Positions 1-8,624 of a stretch of DNA of 36,948 nt are shown one piece after another. The notes under the pieces are model-generated. The model had not been told where the DNA came from. It was given only the letters and a program-made list of their open reading frames with translations, and made no database searches. A program made the translations under genes and the position numbers. Each line of letters starts with the position of its first letter. Positions within the stretch are counted from its first letter, which is position 1. Origin of the DNA: Clostridiales bacterium (GTDB lineage Bacteria > Bacillota > Clostridia > Lachnospirales > JAISYE01). Where the stretch lies: positions 1-36,948 of the forward strand of contig JAISYE010000026.1 in NCBI GenBank assembly GCA_031297485.1, written 5' to 3'.

Positions 1-124
1 TATCCGCTCATAAATCATAGTAGGGGCGAACTGTGTTCGCCCGCACTCCCGCGACATTTGCACTTGAAACTACTGGCCGAAAATATTTATTTCTTCTTTA
101 AAATATCGACGGATACACCACTAG
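1..124 (-). repeat. MITE-like repeat family B, copy 1 (cut by window start)
   Basis: Ends in ...GGATACACCACTAG. Internal similarity (TTTAAAATATcGacGGATACACCACTAG, ATAAATCATAGTAGGGGC) to the complete copies at 22009-22141 and 36363-36514. Confidence 0.75.
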
Positions 125-256
125 GACATGTTTGAAAACTTGATTCCGATAGTCGAGCTTGCTCGACGCAGCGCGAAGCGTCGAGCAAGCTCGACTATCA
201 TTGCAGCGGTTTTATTCGAAATTTCGCGCTTTAAGGAATTTTCAAACACGCCTTAG
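121..256 (+). repeat. MITE-like repeat family A, copy 1 (long form with hairpin)
   Basis: TIRs CTAGGACATGTTTGAAAA ... TTTTCAAACACGCCTTAG. Internal near-perfect 22-bp stem GATAGTCGAGCTTGCTCGACGC / GCGTCGAGCAAGCTCGACTATC. Confidence 0.85.
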
Positions 257-332
257 CCAAAAGCATTTCTTTTTCTTTAAAATATCGACGGATATACCCG
301 TAGGGGCGGATGGCAATCCGCCCGTTAACGTT

Positions 333-540
333 TAAGGGCTTATCCCCGAATAGTACAGAACGGCTTAAGTACCGGATTTGCTATACTAAGGCGCGAAAAG
401 AAATGCGCTTTTCACGCCGGTTGTTGGTTGCTCACACACGAAAACACTGAAAGATTTTTAGAAGATGTTTTCGTGTGTGAGTATAAAAGGCTGAAATGGC
501 GTAAAATCAGCATTCTTGTCTATTAAGGGATAGGCTCTAA
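333..540 (+). repeat. Repeat family C, copy 1 (long form, with extra hairpin insert)
   Basis: Ends match the reverse complement of 22844-22946 (GGGCTTATCCC..GAATA and TGGCGTAAAATCAGCATTCTTGTCTATTAAGGGATAGGCT). It carries about 100 bp absent from the second copy. Confidence 0.75.
431..481. other. Long perfect hairpin (16-bp stem)
   Basis: CTCACACACGAAAACA ... TGTTTTCGTGTGTGAG, 19-nt loop. Confidence 0.8.
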
Positions 541-550
541 GTGTCCGTTG

Positions 551-582
551 GTTTTAAGGTTTTAGTGTTTTGACCTCTGAAC
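551..582. repeat. Repeat E fragment (TTTTAAGGTTTTAGTGTTTTGACCTCTGAAC)
   Basis: Near identical to 11977-12005. It overlaps the sortase 3' end. Confidence 0.65.
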
Positions 583-1357
583 AGACCAGAAGCGCGTGGA
601 CGACGCGGCGTTTGCTGTTATCGTCCACGCAGGTAGACAACGTAAGCATCCGGGAAATATTTCTTAATTCGACATCCGAATCCAGCCAGGAATAGCGCTT
701 TAATATACGCGCGTAATCGGCCAGCCCGCTTTCGCTCTCAAATTCCATCCTGTAACTGTCGTGCTCCTCAGTGGTGATGTAGTGGGAGAATACCTGGTAT
801 ATCTCCCTTCCTTCAGGCGTAAACACATAAATATCAGGGTTCGCGCTGAAAAATTCCTCGTCCGCGTAGGCGTCCAAACGGCCGAACATAGAGCCGTCAT
901 ACATGTTATGGCCATAGATTATAGAATGGGAGCTTGTAAGGTCAGGCTTATTCCGGTAATCCAGGAACAAACTGCCGCACGCGCTGTAGCTGCCATCGAA
1001 GGCCGTTGTCAGGTATTCGCGGTTGTCGTCGGACTGCATAATCGGGTACTTTATATCCAATGCCGGAATCCAAAGCCAGGCTACGCAATCAGGATTTTCT
1101 TGGATAAGCGTGTCAAAATCAATATATATATTTTCGCGGTCCGGAAGTTCAGGGGCCGCAGGCGTTTCTTCTGACGGGCCGTCTGTCCCTGAATCCGGCT
1201 CTGGAAGGGGAGACGCCGCGAATACTCTGCCGCTTAAGTCCTTATACAGTTTCGCGGCGCTGATATAGCTGTATAAAATTAACGCCGCCCTTGCCATACA
1301 GAACAGCAGCGCCGCCGAAAACACGCATATCAGCGCGGTTCTGATTTTAGGAGACAT
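554..1357 (-). CDS. Sortase, class B-like
   Basis: ORF with N-terminal TM segment, IYGHNM and TLSTC catalytic motifs, and a C-terminal Arg region (SKRRVVHALLV). Confidence 0.88.
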   Translation of the reverse strand: MSPKIRTALICVFSAALLFCMARAALILYSYISAAKLYKDLSGRVFAASPLPEPDSGTDGPSEETPAAPELPDRENIYIDFDTLIQENPDCVAWLWIPALDIKYPIMQSDDNREYLTTAFDGSYSACGSLFLDYRNKPDLTSSHSIIYGHNMYDGSMFGRLDAYADEEFFSANPDIYVFTPEGREIYQVFSHYITTEEHDSYRMEFESESGLADYARILKRYSWLDSDVELRNISRMLTLSTCVDDNSKRRVVHALLVCSEVKTLKP

Positions 1358-1371
1358 ATTAAAACGCCCCT

Positions 1372-1869
1372 TTATTTAAACCCGAACAAACCGGGAATAA
1401 AATACGTCAGAATAATCATAATCAATCCCGCGCCCAGGACTCCCGCCGCTATAGTAAAGAACGAGCGGCGGACAGGCAGGCCGATAAGCGCGGCGATAAG
1501 CGCACCGGTCCAGGCGCCGGTGCCGGGAAGGGGGACAGCTACAAACAGGAAAAGACCGACGAACAATTTTTCTTTAATAGCGCCGCTTTTGCGCAGGGCG
1601 GACTTCTCCAGGCGGGTGACAAGCCCTGGGAAAACCGCGTGTTTTTTCATAAGCGTGAATATTTGTTTGACGAACAGCAGTATAAGCGGGATAGGCAAAA
1701 TATTAGCCAGGAAGCACACCGCAAACGCGCGGGCAAGCGGCACGCCCAGCACGGACGCGGCGATAAGGCCCAGGCGAAGTTCCATAACAGGGAGCATGGA
1801 GATAACCGCGATAATTATTTCCCGTGGTATGCCGTGGGATTGCAGGAATGAAATAATAGCTTCGGACAT
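1372..1869 (-). CDS. Small multi-drug export protein family (COG2426-type membrane protein)
   Basis: Hydrophobic 165-aa ORF with ISMLPVMELRLGLIAA and LFVAVPLPGTGAWTGALIA motifs typical of the family. Confidence 0.8.
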   Translation of the reverse strand: MSEAIISFLQSHGIPREIIIAVISMLPVMELRLGLIAASVLGVPLARAFAVCFLANILPIPLILLFVKQIFTLMKKHAVFPGLVTRLEKSALRKSGAIKEKLFVGLFLFVAVPLPGTGAWTGALIAALIGLPVRRSFFTIAAGVLGAGLIMIILTYFIPGLFGFK

Positions 1870-1902
1870 AGTTTTTCTCCTTTTATAATTTTTGTGAGTA
1901 TA

Positions 1903-2010
1903 TTAAGGCGTGTTTAAAAATTCCTTAGAGCGCGAAATTTCGAATGAAACCGCTGCAATGATAGTCGAGCAAGCTCGACTATCGGAATCCAGTTTTCAAA
2001 CACGTCCTAT
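1903..2010 (-). repeat. MITE-like repeat family A, copy 2
   Basis: TTAAGGCGTGTTTaAAAATTCC ... GTTTTCAAACACGTCCTA. Hairpin reduced to the perfect 24-nt palindrome GATAGTCGAGCAAGCTCGACTATC. Confidence 0.85.
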
Positions 2011-2097
2011 TCTGTTCCTACAAAGATACCAGCTAATAAAAATATTTGCAAGCGCGTGACAGTGTTGTTATTCTTTAGTATACAGGGAGGTGGTATC

Positions 2098-2823
2098 TTG
2101 GAAACAATAATAGAACTTGACAAGCTGCGCAAGGTGTACCGCATGGGTGGCGAGAAGATAGTGGCCTTAGACGAAATAACGCTTAATTTTGAGAAGAACA
2201 AAATATATTGTCTGCTGGGCAAGTCCGGCTCTGGGAAATCCACGCTGCTTAACATGCTTGCCGGGTTGGAGCGTCCCAGCAAGGGCAGTATAATATTTAA
2301 CGGACGCAGGCTTGACAAACTGAACGAAAGCAAGTTGGTGGAATTCCGGCGCAAGTATATAGGCTTTGTGTTTCAGTCCTATAACTTAATGCCGACGCTG
2401 ACCGCTCTGGAGAACGTGACCCTGCCGCTGATATTCAAGAAAGTCCCGAAAAAAACCCGAGAGCGCCGGGCAATGGAAATGCTCGCGGCGGTAGGGCTGG
2501 CGGACCGGTACAAACATAAGCCGGGGGAGATGAGCGGCGGCCAGCAGCAGCGGGTAAGTATCGCCCGGGCCTTTATAAACCAGCCCCAGGTAATTTTTGC
2601 CGACGAGCCTACAGGCAACCTGGACACAAAGACGGCGATGGATATGATGGATCTGATAACGAGTCTGGTACGGGAAAACAATCAGACGCTTATTATAGTC
2701 ACTCACAATTTGGAACTGTCAGCTTACGCGGATCAGGTCATCAACATACGCGACGGCAGAATAGAAAGTATACAGACCGCCCTACGCGGCGATATGGAAG
2801 GGGATTATTTAAATGCGCAGTAA
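2098..2823 (+). CDS. ABC transporter ATP-binding protein (LolD/MacB-type)
   Basis: Walker A GKSGSGKST, signature SGGQQQR, Walker B VIFADEPTGNLD. TTG start preceded by GGGAGG (ORF opens upstream at 2056). Confidence 0.92.
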   Translation: METIIELDKLRKVYRMGGEKIVALDEITLNFEKNKIYCLLGKSGSGKSTLLNMLAGLERPSKGSIIFNGRRLDKLNESKLVEFRRKYIGFVFQSYNLMPTLTALENVTLPLIFKKVPKKTRERRAMEMLAAVGLADRYKHKPGEMSGGQQQRVSIARAFINQPQVIFADEPTGNLDTKTAMDMMDLITSLVRENNQTLIIVTHNLELSAYADQVINIRDGRIESIQTALRGDMEGDYLNAQ

Positions 2824-5038
2824 ATTCATAGCGACGCTGCTGGTGACGGCGTTCGTTTTCGCGTTGGTGCCAGCCGTGGTTATGGGGGATGAAAAGGACG
2901 ACGAAATATCACGTCTGAACAACGTAATAGATAGCCTGTACAACCAGATAAATGATATACAAAACCAAGTTCCGCCAACACCAATACCGGAGCCAACGCC
3001 AATACCGGTGACGCTGCCGGTGGTCAAGCTGCTTTCGCCGTCCATGATAAACGTGCGCAACGGTTCGGCTGCGGATGTGGAAATCCAGGTGCAAAACATC
3101 GGCTCGTCCTTTGCCAATAACCTGCTGACCCAGGCCACTGTAACGGGCGAAGCGCCCTTTACGCTGGAGTTTCTCAACTCCTCCAACGCGGTTTCTTCAT
3201 TATATGAGGGCAGGGTGCAGAAGATGCGGCTGCGCGTGCGGGTGGACGCCAACGCCAAGGCAGGCGCGTACCCTGTCACTTTGACCCACAGTTACCGCAA
3301 TGTTAAGAACGAGAATTTTTCCGAAACAGACACCCTGACAGTTAAGGTATTAAACGACGCCACGGCGCCCAAGGTGGTGCTGGACGATTTTAAGACCAGC
3401 GCCGAGGTGGTCCGCGGGGGCGGCGAGTTTTCGCTTTCGGTGCAAATGCGGAACCGGGGCACCAGCATTGCCTCAGACGTGCAAATTACAATCGAGGGGT
3501 TTGACCCTGCGAAGATATTCCTGTCCGGCAGCTCCGGCAGTGTGTACTTCCGGGAACTGGACCAGGGCGCGCGTCAGACCCTTACCTACAGCCTTAAGGC
3601 CGCGCCTAAAATCGAGCAGGGTTCCTACCCCCTGACCTTTAAAATAAAGTACAGGGACGCGGAGGCCAAGGAATATACAGAGGAATACACCCATTACGTT
3701 ATCGCGGCTGCGGAGGAAGAGGAGGAGGAAAAGGAGGACAACGAGTCCCGGGCGAAGCTGGAAATAACGAACATGGCCGCGCCTGACGGCGTGTATGAAG
3801 TGGGGGACGATTTTGAAATAATCGTGGACCTAAAGAACAGCGGCATCCGCGAGGCCAAAAACATTAAAATAACAGCGGCGTCCACAGAGGCTGACGCCGT
3901 GGTGCCGCGCACAGCCAGCATACAAACCCTGGCCGCGCTGGACATAGGCGCGGAAACGAGGATGTCCTTCACCTTTTCGCCCACAAACAAGGCGCGCACG
4001 CAGAACTACGCCATAAGTTTCAAGGTGGAATACGAGACAGGGGTAAAGGACGAGGAAAAGAGGCCGGAGGTTTTCACTTTCGAACAATTCGCCGGAGTAA
4101 ACGTAAGGCACGAAGAGCCGGAGGAAGAAGAGGAGAAGGACGACAGCAAGATAAGCGAGCCGAAAATAATAATAGAAAGCTACAAGTGCGACCCTATTTT
4201 GGTAAAAGCCGGCCAGCAGTTTGACCTGGAGCTTGTGTTCCAAAACACCCACAAGTCCAAGAGCATAGAAAACATAAAAGCCACCCTTACGGCGGTAGAG
4301 ACCACGGAGCGCAAGGGCAGCGTGTTTACCCCTGTGGACGGCAGCAACACCTTCTATATAGACGCTATTGAGCCCAAGGGCACGGCGGAGCGGAAGCTTA
4401 AGATGTTCACCGTGCCGGACGCGCCGCCTCGCACCTATACGATACAGATAAGTTTTAAATATCAGGACAGGGAGTATAACACCTATGAGGACACGGACCA
4501 GATCGGCATAAACGTAAAGCAGGTCGTTGACCTGGAGACCAGCGACATAACAATACCGCCCACTACAATGGCGGGCGAGCCGGTGTACGTGAGTTTCATG
4601 CTGTCCAATACGGGCAAGAGTTCCTTGATGAACACCCGGACGAGGATCGAGGGCGATTTTGACACATCCAGCAGTATGCTGTACTTCGGCACGGTGGCCC
4701 AAAGCAGCACGGTGTATTACGACGGGCAGTTCATAGTTCCGGAGCCGGGCACGTACACAGGCCGCGTGCTGATAACTTACGAGGATGAAATGGGCGAAAA
4801 ATTCGAGCGGGAGCAGCCTTTTTCAATAGAGGCGACAGCTATGGACTTTGGCGGGGAATTGGATTTTGTGCCCCCGGAATCAGAGCCGGAGGGCTTAGCG
4901 GAAAAGCTGCTGGCCCTGGTCAAGCGGCCGGTTTTCTACGCCTGGGCGGGCGGCGGCCTTGCGGTGCTGATAGTTATCATTCTCCTGGTGCGGAAACTGT
5001 TTAAGAAAAAGCAAAAAGGACTGGACGAGGATGAGTAA
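2813..5038 (+). CDS. Exported, membrane-anchored multi-domain protein with CARDB/COG1361-like repeats
   Basis: N-terminal signal peptide, several repeated beta-domain-like segments separated by acidic linkers, C-terminal TM plus Lys-rich tail. Overlaps the upstream ATPase and downstream permease. Confidence 0.8.
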   Translation: MRSKFIATLLVTAFVFALVPAVVMGDEKDDEISRLNNVIDSLYNQINDIQNQVPPTPIPEPTPIPVTLPVVKLLSPSMINVRNGSAADVEIQVQNIGSSFANNLLTQATVTGEAPFTLEFLNSSNAVSSLYEGRVQKMRLRVRVDANAKAGAYPVTLTHSYRNVKNENFSETDTLTVKVLNDATAPKVVLDDFKTSAEVVRGGGEFSLSVQMRNRGTSIASDVQITIEGFDPAKIFLSGSSGSVYFRELDQGARQTLTYSLKAAPKIEQGSYPLTFKIKYRDAEAKEYTEEYTHYVIAAAEEEEEEKEDNESRAKLEITNMAAPDGVYEVGDDFEIIVDLKNSGIREAKNIKITAASTEADAVVPRTASIQTLAALDIGAETRMSFTFSPTNKARTQNYAISFKVEYETGVKDEEKRPEVFTFEQFAGVNVRHEEPEEEEEKDDSKISEPKIIIESYKCDPILVKAGQQFDLELVFQNTHKSKSIENIKATLTAVETTERKGSVFTPVDGSNTFYIDAIEPKGTAERKLKMFTVPDAPPRTYTIQISFKYQDREYNTYEDTDQIGINVKQVVDLETSDITIPPTTMAGEPVYVSFMLSNTGKSSLMNTRTRIEGDFDTSSSMLYFGTVAQSSTVYYDGQFIVPEPGTYTGRVLITYEDEMGEKFEREQPFSIEATAMDFGGELDFVPPESEPEGLAEKLLALVKRPVFYAWAGGGLAVLIVIILLVRKLFKKKQKGLDEDE

Positions 5039-6434
5039 TTTAGATGTGGCGGCAATGGCCTTCCGCAACCTCTTAAAGAGGAAACTGCGGACGTTTTTGA
5101 CCATACTGGGGGTGGTAATCGGCACGGCTGCTATAGTGGTAATGATTTCGCTGGCCCTGGCGATGAACAACACCTTTAACGAGGAACTTAAAAAACTTGG
5201 CGACATTACCGTTGTAACAGTCTACAGCCCCAGTATGTACGGCTACGCCCGCGACGTCATGAGTCTCTCCGGGCAAGCCGGCGGCGGTCAGGGCGAGCTT
5301 AAATTGGACGGCAACGCCATAGTAAAATTTAAGCAGCTGCCCGGCGTTATAGCCGCGACGCCCATAGTGTCAACCTATTTCTACGCGAAATCCGGGCGTT
5401 TAATCTGCGATTACATGCAGCTGGTGGGTATTGACCCGGAAGCCATGGAGGTCCTGGGGTACACCGCTGCGGAAGGGCGCCTGCTTAATAAGGACGACGG
5501 GCTTGACGTAGTATTTGGCTCGGAAATACCCTACCAATTCTACAAACAGTCCATGGACTACCGCAGCCGTTACAGCATGTACGGCGGCGCGGAGGATGGC
5601 GAGCGGGTTCCGGAATTGGATGTCATGCGGGACCGTATACAGTATTCCTATAACTGGCAATTGATTTACCCTGACGAAGCCGGCGGGCAGGATATGAAAA
5701 TTTACAGGCTGAAGACCGTGGGAGTGCTTGCGCCAAAGGAGAATTACCAGGTAGATTACTCTGTATACATGCCGCTTGCGCAAGCGGAGAAGATTATAGC
5801 GGAACAGCGCAAGTTCGAGCAGCAGCAATCCCAGTCCTGGACAGGGGCAAGGGCGCCCGGAGCGGATAATGACAGCGGCTACCAGCAGGCGTATGTTAAA
5901 TGCGGCGATTTGGACACAGTAAAGAAAGTCCGGGACCTGATAATTGAGATGGGGTATCCGGCTGAAATACCCAGCCAGCAGCTGGAGTCCATGCAGCGCA
6001 TGTCCCAAAGCCTGCAGGGGCTTCTCGGCGCCATTGGCGCGGTGGCCCTGTTCGTAGCGGCCATAGGCATTGCTAACACCATGATTATGGCCATATACGA
6101 ACGCACTCGGGAAATCGGCATAATGAAGGTTATCGGCGCGGCCCTTAAGGATATTGGCAAGCTCTTTCTCCTTGAGGCGGCCCTGATAGGATTTTTCGGC
6201 GGGGGGCTGGGCGTGGGGCTCAGCGCGCTGATATCCTATTTCCTGAATTCCTCCGGCCTGTCCTTTATGAATAACGAGTACATGGCTATGCAGCAGACCT
6301 CCGTGTCTATGCTCACTCCCTGGCTGTGCGCCGGCGGGCTGGCGTTCGCCACGTTTATCGGCCTGGTGTCCGGCTATTTTCCCGCGCGCAGGGCTATGAT
6401 GATAAGCGCGCTTACCGCTATTAAAACGGAGTGA
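5031..6434 (+). CDS. ABC transporter permease (MacB/FtsX-like)
   Basis: N-terminal AFRNLLKRKLRTFLTILGVVIGTAAIV. C-terminal FtsX domain IGIANTMIMAIYERTREIGIMKVIGA. Confidence 0.92.
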   Translation: MSNLDVAAMAFRNLLKRKLRTFLTILGVVIGTAAIVVMISLALAMNNTFNEELKKLGDITVVTVYSPSMYGYARDVMSLSGQAGGGQGELKLDGNAIVKFKQLPGVIAATPIVSTYFYAKSGRLICDYMQLVGIDPEAMEVLGYTAAEGRLLNKDDGLDVVFGSEIPYQFYKQSMDYRSRYSMYGGAEDGERVPELDVMRDRIQYSYNWQLIYPDEAGGQDMKIYRLKTVGVLAPKENYQVDYSVYMPLAQAEKIIAEQRKFEQQQSQSWTGARAPGADNDSGYQQAYVKCGDLDTVKKVRDLIIEMGYPAEIPSQQLESMQRMSQSLQGLLGAIGAVALFVAAIGIANTMIMAIYERTREIGIMKVIGAALKDIGKLFLLEAALIGFFGGGLGVGLSALISYFLNSSGLSFMNNEYMAMQQTSVSMLTPWLCAGGLAFATFIGLVSGYFPARRAMMISALTAIKTE

Positions 6435-7531
6435 TGAATATGTATCCTTTAATTTTTGAACCAGTGTTTAAGGAAATGATTTGGGGCGGTTCCCGTCTGC
6501 GGGATTTTGGCAAGAATATTTTATCGGACAAAACCGGGGAAAGCTGGGACGTGACCTGCCGGCAGGATAAGTGGGGCAATGACATGGAAATGAGCGTAGT
6601 GGCCAACGGGCCTCTTAAGGGACGTACCCTGGCGGAAGTAACCGGCGCGGACCCAGGGGCTTGGCTCGGCAGGGGAAGGGCGGCGATTCCGCCCTTTCCG
6701 CTGCTGGTTAAGACTATTGACGCCAATGACAACCTCTCGGTGCAGGTGCACCCTGATGACGGGCACGCTGCCGATGTTCGGCCCCCGGCGGAGCATGAAG
6801 CGGAACCGGCGCTTTTTTCCTCGCGGCCATTGGGCAAGGCGGAAATGTGGTATATACTAGAGCCGCCGGCAGACGGGTATCTGATTGTCGGGCTTAAGCC
6901 CGGCGTGACAAGGGAGATGTTCAGGCTGGCCCTTAAAGAGGGCACGGTGGAGACGCTGCTGGGCAGGCTGGAGGTGCGGGCCGGCGACGTGATAGACATA
7001 CCGCCGGGCCTGGTTCACGCTATAACACGGGGGACAGTGTTAGCGGAGATACAGCAGAACTCGGACATAACATATAGGGTATACGATTATAACCGCGCGG
7101 GGCTTGACGGAAAGCCCCGGGAACTGCACGTGGACAAGGCGCTGGATGTGATAAATTTTGACAACGGACCGGTTGAGGTGGTTGCCGGCTCTTTTTCCCT
7201 TCCGGCTGGGCAGGAGACAAAATTTGACGGGTACACGCTTACCCAATTAATCAGGAACAAGCATTTTGTTGTGGAAAAGTATGATATCGCCACCCGTGTC
7301 TGTATGGGTTCGCCCGCGCCTCATTCGAGCAATGGAATCGGAGTATTCAGCATTTTTACCTGCGTGAGGGGCCGCGCCACGGTAAGCGGCGGCGGGCCGA
7401 CGCTCGGCTCGCGGCAGTCTGTTGAACTCGGGCCGGGCCAGTCTGTCTTTATGCCCGCCGCTATAGGCGAGTACACGCTGGACGGGGATTGCGCGCTGCT
7501 GAAAAGTTTTGTGGCGCCGGAGGCTTTATAG
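6434..7531 (+). CDS. manA: Mannose-6-phosphate isomerase, class I (cupin)
   Basis: MYPLIFEPVFKEMIWGG, VQVHPDD and KAEMWYILE motifs. Confidence 0.88.
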   Translation: MNMYPLIFEPVFKEMIWGGSRLRDFGKNILSDKTGESWDVTCRQDKWGNDMEMSVVANGPLKGRTLAEVTGADPGAWLGRGRAAIPPFPLLVKTIDANDNLSVQVHPDDGHAADVRPPAEHEAEPALFSSRPLGKAEMWYILEPPADGYLIVGLKPGVTREMFRLALKEGTVETLLGRLEVRAGDVIDIPPGLVHAITRGTVLAEIQQNSDITYRVYDYNRAGLDGKPRELHVDKALDVINFDNGPVEVVAGSFSLPAGQETKFDGYTLTQLIRNKHFVVEKYDIATRVCMGSPAPHSSNGIGVFSIFTCVRGRATVSGGGPTLGSRQSVELGPGQSVFMPAAIGEYTLDGDCALLKSFVAPEAL

Positions 7532-7610
7532 CGGCCGTACAATGTGTATACAATCCACCCGAAGGTTTTCGGGACGATTGCCATCGTCCCCTAGGGTACA
7601 CACAATATCG

Positions 7611-7634
7611 TAGGGGCGGGTGGCAATCCGCCCG
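7611..7634. repeat. Small intergenic palindrome GTAGGGGCGGGTGGCAATCCGCCCG
   Basis: GGGCGG...CCGCCC hairpin. Near-identical copy at about 302-324. Confidence 0.65.
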
Positions 7635-7638
7635 AAGG

Positions 7639-7730
7639 CTAGGACGTGTTTGAAAACTGGATTTCAGCGCGAAATTGCGGCGGTTTCATCCGAAATTTCA
7701 CGCTTTAAGGAATTTTCAAATACGTCTTAG
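7639..7730 (+). repeat. MITE-like repeat family A, copy 3 (short form)
   Basis: CTAGGACGTGTTTGAAAACTGGATTTCAGCGCGAAATTGCGGCGG...AAGGAATTTTCAAATACGTCTTAG. Lacks the central hairpin. Confidence 0.85.
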
Positions 7731-8439
7731 TTAACCGCTTCCGGCTCCCGGACCCGCAAAAATATGTAACCATGCCCGGCTGTGGCGGAAAGCTGGAAGC
7801 AGCTGTCCGCGCCAAGCAGCAGCTTGTGGCGCAGACGTGACACGTTTACGCGTACCGCGCCTCCCATTGTCTCCGGCTCGGCCCCCCAGACATCTCGGTA
7901 AATCTCCGCTTGGCTTATTTCCTGACCCAGACGGCTAACAAAATACATAAGCAGCTGAAATTCCCGGCGGCTCAAGGGGACTTCATCCTCTACCCCCCCC
8001 CCCTCGCCATTCGGACAGCGCCCGATATAATATCAATGTGTAAAGGCGGCAGGTCAATCCGCCCTCCGTCAAGGCCGCGCCGCCGCAGGCACGCCGCTAT
8101 CCGAGCGCCCAGAACTCCCATGCCGCAGGGCTTTACAATGTAATCGTCCCCGCCAAGGGACAGGCCGCCGATTATATCTCCGTCCCCGCCCAAGGCGGTG
8201 AGAAATATGATGGGCACGTTGGATACCTTGCGCACATCCCTGCAGAAATCATACCCGGAGCCGTCCGGCAGGCGAACGTCCAGCAGAATGAGGTCCGGCG
8301 GGACATGCAGTTTCCGGCGGGCGCTTTCCAGCGTTTGGGCGCAGCACACCTCGTAGCCGGTTTCCGTAAGATATTGTTCATTGGCCCGCAGGACCTCGGC
8401 ATCGTCATCCACCATCAAAATTCGGAAATTTCGCTTCAT
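7727..8439 (-). pseudogene. OmpR/PhoB-family response regulator, split in frame by a G11 tract (receiver 7990-8439; winged helix 7727-about 7975)
   Basis: Receiver MVDDDAEV..LILLDVRLPDGSG..FLTA..DDYIVKP in one frame. wHTH LSRREFQLLMYF..RVNVSRLRHKL..GHGYIF in another. They join in frame (ARGGGVEDEVPLSRREF) with one more G or two fewer G in the tract at 7993-8003. Confidence 0.85.
7993..8003. repeat. Homopolymer C11 (G11 on the coding strand)
   Basis: Direct count of ctaCCCCCCCCCCCtcg. Confidence 0.95.
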
Positions 8440-8483
8440 TTTCGCGGCTCCTTCGCGTTTAACTTGAAATAGTGCCTCGTGGC

Positions 8484-8624
8484 TTTAATCTTTTGGGTCT
8501 TTCAAAATTTGGGTGGCGGAGGATGCTCGGCTCTTGCAGTTTTGCTGCCATCCTGCTTATTGACAAGTGCCGAGCAAGCTCGACTATTAGTCATTTGGGT
8601 TCCCATCCAAATGTGGATTGAAAC
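8484..8624 (+). repeat. Repeat family D, copy 1
   Basis: GGGTCTTTCAAAATTTGGGTGG...CTTGCAgTttTGC..TCATCC... and terminal GTCATTTGGGTTCCCATCCAAATGTGGATTGAAAC, matching 29590-29732. Confidence 0.75.

Noticed and set aside
3830-4702. Minus-strand 290-aa ORF antisense to the CARDB-like gene
   Set aside because: Overlaps a well-supported CDS, has low-complexity composition and no recognisable domain. High-GC antisense frame artefact.
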